Below, in pieces: positions 43,888-52,673 of a DNA stretch of 64,000 bases (positions are counted from its first letter, which is position 1; the number at the start of each line of letters is the position of its first letter). The DNA lies in assembly GCA_017938645.1 (NCBI GenBank), contig JAGBBE010000101.1:1-64000 (forward strand), read 5' to 3'. Both the position numbers and the translations under genes were made by a program. The notes under the pieces were generated by a model. It was not told the DNA's origin. It was given only the letters and a program-made list of their open reading frames with translations, and ran no database searches. This DNA comes from Clostridia bacterium (GTDB lineage: Bacteria; Bacillota_A; Clostridia; Christensenellales; Aristaeellaceae).

Positions 43888-44574
43888 TCAGGTGTTTCTG
43901 GTGCGAATGCCTTGAATATTCGCATATTCGCTGAGCTTGTTAACGATATCCTTATACGTTGTTTTGCCTTGCATATCAAGCGTGTAGATATTTGTGTACA
44001 GGTTGTATTTACCCTTGTTTTCAACGTGGAAGTCGATATCGAGTACCTTTACTCCGATACTCTGGAAATAATCATTGATGAAAGCAATGGTTTCTACACG
44101 GTGGATAAACTTGACTTCAACATGCTTCACAGAGTTTACTCGCACAACGCGCTGAAGCAGAGAAAGGGTGATGATAACGATAGCGCAGCCCGCGATGGCA
44201 ATCGTATAAAAACCCATGCCGACCGCAAGTCCCAGACAGGCAACGTTCCAAAGAGAAGCTGCGGTCGTCAGGCCTGCAATCTTCTTTTGACTGACAAAAA
44301 TTGTACCAGCACCAAGAAAACCGATACCGCTGATGACCTGTGCGCTGATTCGACCGTAGCTGATTGCGATGCCGGTGTTCTGTCCGCCCATATTAAGGGT
44401 GATGGTATCTGCAATCATCAGACTTTCCATAATGGCGATAATGGAGGCGCCCACGCACACAAGCACATGCGTGCGCATGCCCGCAGGACGATTCTTTCTT
44501 TCACGTTCAATGCCGATAACGCAACCAATTGTGACGGCCAATAACAGACGAAGTCCTTGTTCCCACCAAGCCAC
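43888..44574 (-). CDS. MgtC/SapB-family membrane protein
   Basis: A 228-residue membrane protein with about five N-terminal spans (residues 8-150) and a C-terminal ACT-like soluble domain (about 155-228). The conserved IGIERERKNRPAGMRTHVLVCVGAS segment near residue 22 and the GIGFLGAGTIF stretch mark the family. MgtC proteins affect survival at low magnesium and modulate the F-ATPase; housekeeping SapB forms are common in Clostridia and their role is not known. It starts with GTG after AGGAGG and lies 17 bases after lexA, so probably shares its transcript. Confidence 0.9.
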   Translation of the reverse strand: MAWWEQGLRLLLAVTIGCVIGIERERKNRPAGMRTHVLVCVGASIIAIMESLMIADTITLNMGGQNTGIAISYGRISAQVISGIGFLGAGTIFVSQKKIAGLTTAASLWNVACLGLAVGMGFYTIAIAGCAIVIITLSLLQRVVRVNSVKHVEVKFIHRVETIAFINDYFQSIGVKVLDIDFHVENKGKYNLYTNIYTLDMQGKTTYKDIVNKLSEYANIQGIRTRNT

Positions 44575-44591
44575 AAAGCTTCCTCCTTACT

Positions 44592-45200
44592 TTAGAAAAA
44601 TCGATACAGTGACACAACCTTGCCCAGAATTGTCAGTTCGTCAACAATGATGGGATCCATCGTAGAATTCTCAGGCTGAAGTCGGAAAACGCCATTTTCT
44701 TTATAATAGCGCTTTACAGTAGCTTCGTCTTCGATCATCGCAATAACGATATCTCCATTATATGCATCGCTTTGCTTGCGTACGATTACATAATCTCCAT
44801 CAAGAATACCCGCCTCGATCATGCTGTCTCCGCGAACCGAGAGAATGTAGTGTTCGCCGCTTCCAAGCATGCTCTGAGGCAAAGGGATATAGTCCTCAAT
44901 GTTTTCAGTAGCCAGAATCGGCACACCTGCTGTAACCCGACCGACTACAGGCACATTTACCAGATCGGTTCGGTACAGCTGATGATCTGCCGGAACAGAT
45001 ATCGCTCTGGGTTTCATGGAATCACGATTCAAGAGTCCCTTTTTTTCGAGGCGAATCAAGTGTCCGTGTACAGTGGATGTGCTTTTCAGCCCCGTTGCTT
45101 CACAAATCTCACGAACAGATGGGGGATATCCCTTCTGAAGGGTTGCTTTTTCGATGTACGCAAGGATTTTACTCTGGCTGTCTCCTCGTGGATGACTCAT
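44592..45200 (-). CDS. lexA: SOS repressor LexA
   Basis: LexA represses DNA-damage genes until RecA filaments trigger its self-cleavage. The 202-residue protein has a winged-helix DNA-binding half (about 1-65, with [22 protein letters not shown]), the Ala91-Gly92 cleavage site in VTAGVP, and the catalytic pair Ser126 (GDSM) and Lys163 (TVKRYY). A complete SOS box lies just upstream of its promoter, so it regulates itself. The site AAGGAGG precedes the ATG. Confidence 0.97.
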   Translation of the reverse strand: MSHPRGDSQSKILAYIEKATLQKGYPPSVREICEATGLKSTSTVHGHLIRLEKKGLLNRDSMKPRAISVPADHQLYRTDLVNVPVVGRVTAGVPILATENIEDYIPLPQSMLGSGEHYILSVRGDSMIEAGILDGDYVIVRKQSDAYNGDIVIAMIEDEATVKRYYKENGVFRLQPENSTMDPIIVDELTILGKVVSLYRFF

Positions 45201-45234
45201 TGCACACCATTCCTCCTTACGTTTACTACTTTAT

Positions 45235-45263
45235 AGAATACCAAAAAAAGATCCTGTTTGCAA
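45235..45263 (-). promoter_or_regulatory. lexA promoter
   Basis: On the minus strand TTGCAA and TATTCT are 17 bases apart, about 35 bases before the lexA start codon. Confidence 0.7.
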
Positions 45264-45270
45264 GCATTTG

Positions 45271-45284
45271 CGAACAAATGTTTC
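45271..45284 (-). promoter_or_regulatory. LexA-binding SOS box
   Basis: The plus strand reads CGAACAAATGTTTC, which fits every position of the Bacillota consensus CGAAC-RNRY-GTTYC. It lies 7 bases upstream of the lexA -35 box and reaches the last bases of the recombinase gene. Confidence 0.85.
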
Positions 45285-46384
45285 TATTTCTCACGATCTT
45301 CACTTCTGGAAGGAAGATGTACATTGCGCGCAGCTTCGCGTCTGCGTTCATCGCTCATAGCTGCGTAATGACGTCGTGTTGTATTTACGTCAGAATGCCC
45401 CAAGGCGTCTGCGACCAGGTAAATATCTTCCGTTTCATGATATAGCCTGGTTGCATAGGTACTGCGAAGCTTGTGTGGGCTCATCTTTTTCTTCAAAGGA
45501 ACTGCGATGGAACAATACTTCTTAACCATCAATTGAACAGCACGCTGGGAAATCCTGCGTTTCTGAAGGGAAAGAAAGAGTGCATTTTCATCCTCTTTCG
45601 AGGATGGTTTGATTTGCTTTCTCTCGACAAGATAGCTTTGCAGAGCATCGGCGACTTCTTGAGGGAAATACAAAATGACCTGATTGCCGCCTTTGCGTGT
45701 GACAAGAACAGCATTGTTATAGAAATCAAGATCAGTGATATCTATTCCTACACATTCACTGACACGTATGCCAGTTCCCAAAAAGAGCATCAGAATAGCA
45801 TAATCACGCTTCTGGGTATGCTGATGATAACGCTGCTGAGTTTCCGTGAGCTGAGAGCCGTCTTCGGCAATAGCAAGCAATCTTTCAACCTCTGGACCAA
45901 TCAAATGCAGAATCGGTTTTTCATGCAGTTTTGGAAGCGAAACCAAAGCAGCGATATTTCCTTTGATTCGTTCGGATTTGAACATATAATCAAAATAGGA
46001 ACGAAGAGATGAAAGTTTACGCATGACGCCGCATTCATGGTTGCGGAGAACTTTTTGCTGTTCAATTGTTTCGCCAATAAATTCATCCTTATAATACAAG
46101 GTCAGATAATCTGCATATGCTGTCAGATTTCTGGCAGTAAATTGACCCAGATCTTCGTCTGTCCAATTCTCGGGCGATTTATCAGCGAAATATGGAATCT
46201 CCTTCGTTGCAAAGGTACAAAACGTCTGTAAATCGATCGTGTACGCCATACGGGTAAGTACACTGGTTGTCATAGCGATGCTGTTGATAAAATCGCTGCA
46301 GGAAGATGGAAGATTTTGAAGCATCGCGCGTATCTTTTCAGTACGATCTGTATTGAGCTTTTCCTGATAAGTGAGATTTGCCAC
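45284..46384 (-). CDS. Tyrosine recombinase, XerC/D-like with N-terminal extension
   Basis: A site-specific recombinase of the lambda-integrase class. The 366-residue protein has a SAM-like core-binding domain (about 30-145) and a catalytic domain with the full set: R207 (GTGIRVSEC), K231 (RKGGNQ), H304 and R307 (HKLRST), H330 (GHSDV) and nucleophile Y340 (RRHYAA). Xer proteins are about 300 residues, so this one has roughly 60 extra, mostly N-terminal. The GTG start has an AGGAGG site 7 bases before it. It has its own promoter and is followed by lexA. No attachment site or cargo is visible, and the usual xerC place beside hslV is taken by another gene, so it may be a chromosomal Xer-type enzyme rather than a mobile-element integrase. 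Confidence 0.88.
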   Translation of the reverse strand: MANLTYQEKLNTDRTEKIRAMLQNLPSSCSDFINSIAMTTSVLTRMAYTIDLQTFCTFATKEIPYFADKSPENWTDEDLGQFTARNLTAYADYLTLYYKDEFIGETIEQQKVLRNHECGVMRKLSSLRSYFDYMFKSERIKGNIAALVSLPKLHEKPILHLIGPEVERLLAIAEDGSQLTETQQRYHQHTQKRDYAILMLFLGTGIRVSECVGIDITDLDFYNNAVLVTRKGGNQVILYFPQEVADALQSYLVERKQIKPSSKEDENALFLSLQKRRISQRAVQLMVKKYCSIAVPLKKKMSPHKLRSTYATRLYHETEDIYLVADALGHSDVNTTRRHYAAMSDERRREAARNVHLPSRSEDREK

Positions 46385-46466
46385 GCAAAAGCCTCCTGTC
46401 AATAAAAAGGCTGAATTATGCCCTTAATTATTCGTAAAAGTGTTCTTTAGCGAATAGTTCTATTTT

Positions 46467-46495
46467 AGTCTACTATACTCTCCTTATTATGTCAA
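46467..46495 (-). promoter_or_regulatory. Promoter of the tyrosine recombinase gene
   Basis: A perfect TTGACA on the minus strand is followed 17 bases later by TAGACT. The leader is about 75 bases. No SOS box was found here. Confidence 0.65.
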
Positions 46496-46515
46496 GTAAA
46501 TTAGTTTATCAAAAA

Positions 46516-46554
46516 ACGCTGTCCAATGGTTTGCAAAAGGCAAATAGACAGCGT
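46516..46554 (-). terminator. Terminator after rnhA
   Basis: A two-part stem: ACGCTGTC / GACAGCGT outside and TTTGC / GCAAA inside, followed on the minus strand by a run of six T. Confidence 0.8.
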
Positions 46555-46595
46555 GCTTATTGGCATCATTTTGATTTCTGTTCCGGTGTGGGTCG

Positions 46596-47087
46596 TCAAT
46601 TGGAGTCGGACTCTTCCCCATTGATTCGACGATATTCCTTAATGGCAGATGTAGCAAGTTCATCACACCGATTGTTCCAGGGATTATCGGCGTGACCCTT
46701 CACTTTGTAAAAGCGAACGTCATGCTTTTTGATCTTGATGATCTGTAGCAGCAATTTCCAAAGATCAGTATTTTCAACCGGCTGTTTTTTGCTGTTTATC
46801 CAGCCATTGCGCTGCCAGTTATCTATCCAGTGGTCATTAAAGGCGTTTACCGTGTAGGCGGAGTCTGAATAGACCTCAACAATACAAGGTTCCTTCAGAG
46901 CACCAAGACCGCTGATCACCGCAAAAATCTCCATACGGTTATTGGTGGTATTTGGCATGTGACCGGACATCTCTTTGGTTTTCCCATTGTAGTTGAGAAT
47001 GCATCCCCAACCACCAGGTCCAGGATTACCAGAGCAGGCTCCGTCTGTATAAAGTTGGACAGTTCTTTTGCGGACAACTTCGCTCAT
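46596..47087 (-). CDS. rnhA: Ribonuclease HI
   Basis: Degrades RNA in RNA-DNA hybrids. The 163-residue protein shows YTDGACSGNPGPGGWG with catalytic D15, NNRMEI with E53, YSDSAY with D75, and the last acidic site in NRCDELA, so the active site is complete. The ATG overlaps the proC stop codon (TGATG), which shows translational coupling; a GTG one codon earlier is also possible. The window thus carries both RNase HI and RNase HII. Confidence 0.95.
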   Translation of the reverse strand: MSEVVRKRTVQLYTDGACSGNPGPGGWGCILNYNGKTKEMSGHMPNTTNNRMEIFAVISGLGALKEPCIVEVYSDSAYTVNAFNDHWIDNWQRNGWINSKKQPVENTDLWKLLLQIIKIKKHDVRFYKVKGHADNPWNNRCDELATSAIKEYRRINGEESDSN

Positions 47088-47902
47088 CACTTATTCCCTT
47101 TCTGGGTCATTTTCTGATTCTTTTCCGCGCACGCAACCATAGCATCCATCACAGCAGCTCGTAATCCGCCTTTTTCAAGCATCTGAACAGCTTCAATCGT
47201 CGTTCCTCCAGGAGAGCAAACATTGTCTTTCAGAACAGCCGGATGCTGATGAGTGTCAAGGACCATCTTTGCAGCCCCCATCACAGCCTGAGCAGCGGAT
47301 TCAATGGCCATCGGGCGGAACATGCCTAGCTTTACAGCAGCATCTGCCATCGCTTCAATAAACATGAATACGTATGCAGGACTGCTTCCGCTCACAGCGA
47401 TCACAGCGTCAATCAAGCGTTCGGGAATCATCTGAACCATTCCGAGCGTTTCGAACAGAGACTTAGCCCAATTCAGATCATCAGCAGACAGTGTGGTTTC
47501 CTGACAGATTGCTGTAAGACCTGCACCAACCAGCGCAGGAGTATTCGGCATGACACGCAGCACAGGCGATCCGCATTCCCCCAGTTCCTGATTGAGCATG
47601 TCCAACGACCAACCGGCTGCGATAGAAATAATCTTTTTGTTGCTGTTCAGATAGGGTTTAATCTCACTGAGTACAATATTGAAAAAGATCGGCTTAATAG
47701 CAAGGACGATCCACTCACATTTTGCAGCAAGCTCAGCATTGCTTTTTGCTGGAACAATCCCGGACTCAATCTGCCAGTTAGAAAGCAGTTTTTCATTCAG
47801 ATCAAATACCATTGTATCTTCGGACTTCAGAAATCCGGCTTTTAGTGCACCCTTCAAAATGGCGCCGCCCATATTTCCGGCGCCGATAAAACCGATTTTC
47901 AT
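47087..47902 (-). CDS. proC: Pyrroline-5-carboxylate reductase
   Basis: Last step of proline synthesis: reduces pyrroline-5-carboxylate with NAD(P)H. The 271-residue protein begins KIGFIGAGNMGGAI (Rossmann glycine motif), with VLAIKP, RVMPNTPALVGAG and the C-terminal dimer segment LKDNVCSPGGTTIEAVQ. An AGAGGTG site precedes the ATG. It is coupled to rnhA; the GC-rich hairpin upstream belongs to the Rnf operon. Confidence 0.96.
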   Translation of the reverse strand: MKIGFIGAGNMGGAILKGALKAGFLKSEDTMVFDLNEKLLSNWQIESGIVPAKSNAELAAKCEWIVLAIKPIFFNIVLSEIKPYLNSNKKIISIAAGWSLDMLNQELGECGSPVLRVMPNTPALVGAGLTAICQETTLSADDLNWAKSLFETLGMVQMIPERLIDAVIAVSGSSPAYVFMFIEAMADAAVKLGMFRPMAIESAAQAVMGAAKMVLDTHQHPAVLKDNVCSPGGTTIEAVQMLEKGGLRAAVMDAMVACAEKNQKMTQKGNK

Positions 47903-47928
47903 TTTGACACCTCTTACTCATGCACAAA

Positions 47929-47953
47929 CGCGGCGGACAAAGCGTCCGCCGCG
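47929..47953 (-). terminator. Terminator of the Rnf operon
   Basis: A perfect GC-rich 10-base stem (CGCGGCGGAC / GTCCGCCGCG) with a 5-base loop, followed by TTTG on the minus strand, 29 bases after rnfB. Confidence 0.65.
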
Positions 47954-47981
47954 AAGATTGTGATACTGTTCAACGGCAGGA

Positions 47982-49010
47982 TTACTCTTCGCTGCCAACC
48001 TTGGCGTTTTCATCGCGGGCATGCTCACGAACATGCATGGTGATGGCCTTCTTGGGGCACTTCTTAGCGCATTCGCCGCAGCCGGTACAGGCTTCATTCA
48101 CTTCGTGAATCTGCTTCAGTACACCAGAAATAGCATCAAACTTACAAGTGCGCTTGCAGATTGTGCATCCGATACACAAGTCGCGGTCAATCTCAGCAAT
48201 CTGACGGTTTTCGAAATCGCCCCACAGCGCGCCGGTCGGACACTTCTCAGCACACATCATGCAGCCAACGCACTTGTTCATGTCGATCACAGGCAGATTG
48301 TTCTCCATGGTGATCGCACCGAACTGACAGGCTTTTTCGCACATTTTACAGCCAATACAACCGATCTTGCAGTTGTCACGAACAACCTTGCCAGCTTCGG
48401 CGGCACGGCACAGCAGGCGAACAGGAACGGTCTCGGGCTGCAGGCTCAGCACATGCTTGGGACAAGCGCGGACACAGGCGCCGCAGCTCTGACACTTTTC
48501 AGGATCAACTTCGGCAATGCCAGTACGTTCGTTGATGTGAATAGCGTCAAACTTACAGGCACGAACACAGGTGCCCAGACCCAGACAAGCATACTTACAA
48601 GCACGGTTGCCCTCATTGATCAGGGAAGCGGCAACACAATCATGGATGCCGTGATAATCAAACTTGTTCAGGCAGCGTTCAGAAGAACCCTGACAGACAA
48701 CCGTAGCAATATTGCGAACCTGATCAGGCATCGCTTCAATGCCAAGAATCTTGGCAATCTCATTGGCAACAGCAGCACCGCCTACAGGACAAGCGCTGAT
48801 GGGGGCCTTACCCGCAACGATGGCATCAGCCAGAGCATCACAGCCAGCAAATCCACAGCCGCCGCAATTGGCGCCAGGAAGTGCGCTGCGCACTTCATCG
48901 CGCTGAGGATTCGAAGGCACTTCAAACACCTTGTTGGCAACAATCAGCAGCAGACCAAAGCCCAGACCGAGTGCGCCCAGAACAAGGACAGCAATCAAAA
49001 TAGCAGACAT
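47982..49010 (-). CDS. rnfB: Rnf complex subunit B, ferredoxin-type iron-sulfur protein
   Basis: RnfB is the electron entry point from ferredoxin. The 342-residue protein has a membrane span (about 4-25), the N-terminal cysteine-rich domain with GANCGGCGFAGCDALA (about 47-62), one long-spaced cluster motif (CKYACLGLGTCVRAC) and five canonical CxxCxxCxxxC motifs (CQSC, CIGC, CVGC, CIGC, CTGC). That is six ferredoxin-type clusters plus the N-terminal one, as in the large clostridial/acetogen RnfB, not the short proteobacterial form. An AAAGGAG site precedes the ATG. It is the last gene of the operon. Confidence 0.95.
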   Translation of the reverse strand: MSAILIAVLVLGALGLGFGLLLIVANKVFEVPSNPQRDEVRSALPGANCGGCGFAGCDALADAIVAGKAPISACPVGGAAVANEIAKILGIEAMPDQVRNIATVVCQGSSERCLNKFDYHGIHDCVAASLINEGNRACKYACLGLGTCVRACKFDAIHINERTGIAEVDPEKCQSCGACVRACPKHVLSLQPETVPVRLLCRAAEAGKVVRDNCKIGCIGCKMCEKACQFGAITMENNLPVIDMNKCVGCMMCAEKCPTGALWGDFENRQIAEIDRDLCIGCTICKRTCKFDAISGVLKQIHEVNEACTGCGECAKKCPKKAITMHVREHARDENAKVGSEE

Positions 49011-49028
49011 TTGAATAGCTCTCCTTTC

Positions 49029-49604
49029 TTAAATCAGGCCAGAGAAGCCCTGGAATGCGAGGGACATCAGGCTTGCGGCGATCAGAGCACCGGGGAAGCC
49101 ATCCATCCACTTGGGCATGTTGCTGGTAGAAAGACGTTCACGAATGCTGGCGAAGAGAACAATAGCCAGCGTGAAGCCCAAAGCGGAGGCAACGCCATTC
49201 ACAACGGACTCAACCAGATTGTAGCCTTCGCGGGTATTCAGCAGAGCCATACCGAGCACGGCACAGTTGGTCGTGATCAGAGGCAGATAAACACCCAGTG
49301 CCTCATACAGAGAACGGCTGATTTTCTTCAGCGCGATTTCAACAATCTGAACCAGTACAGCGATAACCAGAATGAAAGCAATCGTCTGCATGTATTCAAG
49401 ATTGAAGGGGACCAGCAGATAGGTCTGAACGAAATAGGTAATCAGAGAAGCCAGCGCCATAACAAAGGTAACAGCCATACCCATGCCGGCAGCAGTTTCC
49501 ACCTTCTTAGAGACGCCAAGGAAGGGACAGATGCCCAGGAACTGCGACATAACGTAGTTATTAACAAGCACGCCGCCGATAACGATCAACATCAGCTCGT
49601 TCAC
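49029..49604 (-). CDS. rnfA: Rnf complex subunit A
   Basis: An integral membrane subunit of Rnf with six predicted spans in 191 residues. Typical features are VNNYVMSQFLGICPFLGVSKK near the start and PLITTNCAVLGMALLN in the middle; the Cys pair that binds the membrane-embedded iron-sulfur cluster with RnfE is present (FLGICPFLG and TTNCAVLG). The GTG start overlaps the rnfE end (4 bases) and has a GGGGGAG site. Confidence 0.95.
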   Translation of the reverse strand: MNELMLIVIGGVLVNNYVMSQFLGICPFLGVSKKVETAAGMGMAVTFVMALASLITYFVQTYLLVPFNLEYMQTIAFILVIAVLVQIVEIALKKISRSLYEALGVYLPLITTNCAVLGMALLNTREGYNLVESVVNGVASALGFTLAIVLFASIRERLSTSNMPKWMDGFPGALIAASLMSLAFQGFSGLI

Positions 49605-50239
49605 GCGATCTCCCCCTTTGCCTTCATCTGTTTGCGCTTACCAATGTAATTGACAAGAGCATTTACAATCAGGATCATTACGCCCAGAGTCAGGAAGCCG
49701 CCCGTAGGAGCGATAATGATGGACATGGGCTTGTAGCCAGCAGGCATCACAGCCATACCGAACCACTTGCCGCTGCCGATGATTTCACGAACAGAAGCCA
49801 GCAGGGTCAGCGCACCGGTGAAGCCGAGGCCCATGCCCAAACCGTCAAAGATAGACGGCAGAACAGGATTCTTGAACGCGAAGGATTCTGCACGGGCGAA
49901 GATAATGCAGTTCACAACGATCAGCGGAATGTAGATGCCCAGCGTGCTGGACAGAGCAGGCAGAAACGCCTTGATGATCAGGTCGATGATCGTAACGAAG
50001 GTCGCAATAACAACAACAAAGCTGGGAATACGAACCTTCTCAGGAATCACATTGCGCAGCAGCGAGATGACCATGTTGGAGAAGACAAGCACGAACGTGG
50101 TTGCCAGACCCATGCCAACGCCGGAGGAAGCGGCGGTGGAGATGGCCAGCGTGGGACACATACCCAGCAGCAGGCGGAAGGTCGGGTTTTCGTTCAGAAT
50201 GCCATTGAAGAATACTTTTGAAAGAGACTTCTTCTTCAC
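49601..50239 (-). CDS. rnfE: Rnf complex subunit E
   Basis: The membrane partner of RnfA, 212 residues with six spans. It shows NPTFRLLLGMCPTLAIS and YIPLIVVNCIIFARAE, with the two Cys of the shared cluster. The start is GTG, overlapping the rnfD stop codon (GTGA). In Clostridia rnfG normally lies between rnfD and rnfE; here the two genes overlap directly, so no rnfG fits. Confidence 0.93.
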   Translation of the reverse strand: MKKKSLSKVFFNGILNENPTFRLLLGMCPTLAISTAASSGVGMGLATTFVLVFSNMVISLLRNVIPEKVRIPSFVVVIATFVTIIDLIIKAFLPALSSTLGIYIPLIVVNCIIFARAESFAFKNPVLPSIFDGLGMGLGFTGALTLLASVREIIGSGKWFGMAVMPAGYKPMSIIIAPTGGFLTLGVMILIVNALVNYIGKRKQMKAKGEIA

Positions 50240-51270
50240 GCCTTAGCACCTCCCTTGTTATCCTCGCCCTTCTTAGTCTTGGCGGGCTTAGGCTCCTTTA
50301 CAGCACCAAAGGTGCGGGGAGCGGTCCACTTGTCGATCAAGGGCGTAAGAACGTTCATGAACAGGATGCCGAAGGAGCAGCCTTCGGGATATCCGTTGTT
50401 GAAAACACGGATGATGAACAGGATCAGCGCACAGCCGATGCCCATGATCACTCGGCCAGTCTTGGTGACAGGACAGGTGACGTAGTCAGTCGCCATGAAG
50501 AATGCACCCAGAATGAGGCCGCCGCTCAGAAGCTGATACAGCGCGCTTTCGGTGGTGCCGGGAGCGTAGAAGGTACCGGTCTGAATCCAGAACAGGATCA
50601 GAGCAGTGCCGATAAAAGATACCGGTACACGCCAGTCGATCACGCGACGAACAATCAGGTAAACACCGCCCAGAATGAGGGTAAGCTTGCAGGTCTCGCC
50701 CAGCATACCGGGAACCTCGCCAACAAACAGCTGCCACAGAGAGTAACCGCTGTTGACCAGAGGAGTAGCAGAAGCAACAGCATCAGCCTCGATCTTAGCC
50801 AGACCGAAGAGCTGACCGCCGGCAGGAATGGCAGTAGCCGCCATCAGAGCCGTCCAGGACAGCATCAGGATGGTGCGGGCAGCCAAAGCGGGGTTCATAA
50901 AGTTCTGACCCAGACCGCCGAACATCTGCTTGACCAGAATGATGGCCAGAGCGGAACCAATGGCAGCGATCCACCAGGGAGCATTGGCAGGAATGTTGAA
51001 GGCCAGCAGCAGGCCGGTAACAACTGCGCTGAGATCAGCAATGGTGGACTTCTGGTGAGTCAGGCGCTCATACACCCACTCGGAAAGCACGGCAGAAGCA
51101 ACAGCCACGAGGATCAGCATTAAAGCAGGAGCGCCGAAGAACCACACAGCCGCCAACGCGGTGGGCAGAAGCGCGATCACGACATCCAACATGATACCGC
51201 GGGTGGAAACCGACTTATTACGCAGGAAAGGAGACGAGGATACAATCAGCTTGCTTTGCATAAAGATCAC
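50236..51270 (-). CDS. rnfD: Rnf complex subunit D
   Basis: A membrane subunit that normally carries a covalent FMN. The 344-residue protein has about nine spans. LLLAFNIPANAPWW and GGLGQNFMNPALAAR are typical. The flavin-attachment segment reads ADAVASATPLV, with Thr169 as the expected attachment residue. The start is either GTG overlapping the rnfC stop codon (GTGA, used here) or an ATG 9 bases inside; the GGAG site is 4 bases before GTG and 13 before ATG, so both are imperfect. Confidence 0.93.
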   Translation of the reverse strand: MIFMQSKLIVSSSPFLRNKSVSTRGIMLDVVIALLPTALAAVWFFGAPALMLILVAVASAVLSEWVYERLTHQKSTIADLSAVVTGLLLAFNIPANAPWWIAAIGSALAIILVKQMFGGLGQNFMNPALAARTILMLSWTALMAATAIPAGGQLFGLAKIEADAVASATPLVNSGYSLWQLFVGEVPGMLGETCKLTLILGGVYLIVRRVIDWRVPVSFIGTALILFWIQTGTFYAPGTTESALYQLLSGGLILGAFFMATDYVTCPVTKTGRVIMGIGCALILFIIRVFNNGYPEGCSFGILFMNVLTPLIDKWTAPRTFGAVKEPKPAKTKKGEDNKGGAKA

Positions 51271-52613
51271 TTAGCTCCTTTCTGAGCAGCAGCCTCTTTG
51301 CGGCGCTGGGTAATAATACGCTTCGCTACACGGCAGCTCTGCGTAAGATTGCGACGGGACGGACAAGCCCATGCACAGGAACCACATTCCATGCAGTTCA
51401 TCGCGTTCAGGCGCTCGGCCTCTTCGAACAGATCCTTGCGCACAAAACGGTCGATGGAAGCAGGCATAAGCTTCATGGGACAGGCTTCAACACAGCGTCC
51501 GCAGCGGATGCAGGGCTGCTCTTCTTCGAGAGAAGAATTCTGTTCCAGAGCAAGAATACCACTGCAGCCCTTGGTTACAGGGATATCCTGACGGCTGATA
51601 GCCATGCCCATCATGGGGCCGCCGTAGATCAGCATGCTGGCTTCATCCAGAAGACCTTCAGAAGTATCGATCAGCCATTCAACAGGAGCGCCGATGCGAA
51701 CCAGATAGTTTGCAGGCTTCTTGACGCAGCCACCGACGGTTACAATGCGCTCAATGAGGGGACGGCCTTCATACACCGCGCGATGCAGCGCATAACAGGT
51801 GCCGACGTTGCACACGATAACACCCTGATCCAGAGGCAGACCGCCCATGCGTACCTTGCGGCCGGTGAGAGCATAAACAAGCTGCTTTTCGCCGCCCTGC
51901 GGGTACTTGGTCTTCAGCGCAACGGTGCTGCAGTTGGAATACTTGCCACAGGCCTTGCTGAGCGCTTCGACGGCATCGGGCTTGTTGTCCTCAACGCCGA
52001 TGATGACCTTTTCGATTCCAAGAGTCTTCTGAATCAGATGAGCGCCGGAAACAATCTGCTCAGCATGCTGGAGCATCAGTCGATGGTCGGCAGAAAGATA
52101 AGGCTCACACTCAGCGCCGTTAAGCACGAGGGTATCAACCTTCTTGCCGGCAGGAACATTGAGCTTGATAGCCGTGGGGAACGTAGCGCCGCCAAGACCG
52201 ACAATACCCATCTGACGAGCCAGATTGGAAAGCTCGGCAACGCTGAGATTTTCAGGATTGGCGGCAGGAGTCAATTCCACCCACTCATCCTTGAAATCGT
52301 TATCGATAATCACGCACATCTGCTGCGTACCGTTAGCCAAAATACAAGGCTGGCAGGCCACCACGACACCCGAGACAGAAGCGTGAACAGCAGCGCTCAT
52401 GCCGCCTACAGGTTCGCCGATCATCTGGCCGACCTTAACGGTATCGCCCTTGCTGACCAGCGCCTTGCAGGGCGCTCCGATATGCTGCTGAAGCGGAATT
52501 ACCACACGAGAAGGCTGCGGCGCTTCCACGATGGGCAGACCTGCTGTTACAGCCTTGCCGCCCTTTCCCTCATGCGGATGGATTCCGCCGGGAAAACTGT
52601 GTACGGTACTCAT
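51267..52613 (-). CDS. rnfC: Rnf complex subunit C, NADH-side subunit
   Basis: RnfC resembles the NADH-binding subunits of complex I and carries FMN and two iron-sulfur clusters. The 448-residue protein begins STVHSFPGGIHPHEGKG, has the GLGGATFPTAIKL segment (FMN/NADH site) and two C-terminal cluster motifs, CIRCGRCVEAC and CMECGSCAWAC. The second of two nearby ATGs is chosen because the AAGGA site is then 9 bases away. It is the first gene of the operon, after an extended -10 promoter. Confidence 0.95.
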   Translation of the reverse strand: MSTVHSFPGGIHPHEGKGGKAVTAGLPIVEAPQPSRVVIPLQQHIGAPCKALVSKGDTVKVGQMIGEPVGGMSAAVHASVSGVVVACQPCILANGTQQMCVIIDNDFKDEWVELTPAANPENLSVAELSNLARQMGIVGLGGATFPTAIKLNVPAGKKVDTLVLNGAECEPYLSADHRLMLQHAEQIVSGAHLIQKTLGIEKVIIGVEDNKPDAVEALSKACGKYSNCSTVALKTKYPQGGEKQLVYALTGRKVRMGGLPLDQGVIVCNVGTCYALHRAVYEGRPLIERIVTVGGCVKKPANYLVRIGAPVEWLIDTSEGLLDEASMLIYGGPMMGMAISRQDIPVTKGCSGILALEQNSSLEEEQPCIRCGRCVEACPMKLMPASIDRFVRKDLFEEAERLNAMNCMECGSCAWACPSRRNLTQSCRVAKRIITQRRKEAAAQKGAK

Positions 52614-52644
52614 GTACATTCGTCCTTCCTGAACAATTTTAATG

Positions 52645-52662
52645 AGCATGCATAGCCATGCT
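52645..52662. repeat. Inverted repeat in the Rnf leader
   Basis: AGCATG and CATGCT around a 6-base centre, a few bases downstream of the -10 box of the Rnf promoter. It could be an operator or a leader hairpin; nothing identifies its binder. Confidence 0.4.
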
Positions 52663-52664
52663 TA

Positions 52665-52673
52665 AGTATATCA
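52665..52673 (-). promoter_or_regulatory. Extended -10 promoter of the Rnf operon
   Basis: The minus strand reads TGATATACT about 50 bases before the rnfC start, matching an extended -10 element. The -35 region (TTTCCC area) is poor. Confidence 0.55.

Noticed and set aside
45284..46384. Tyrosine recombinase as evidence of an integrated element
   Set aside because: No flanking direct repeats, tRNA target, excisionase or cargo genes are visible; the neighbours are chromosomal housekeeping genes.
23177..46444. The 15-mer ATTCGTAAAAGTGTT occurs before rbgA (23177-23191) and before the recombinase gene (46430-46444)
   Set aside because: In 64 kb about one or two chance 15-base matches are expected, more with A/T-rich bias, so a shared operator is not supported.
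48021..49649. A 542-codon open frame on the plus strand across rnfB and rnfA
   Set aside because: The composition is low-quality (many His, Gln, Asn) and it is the complement of clear Rnf genes.
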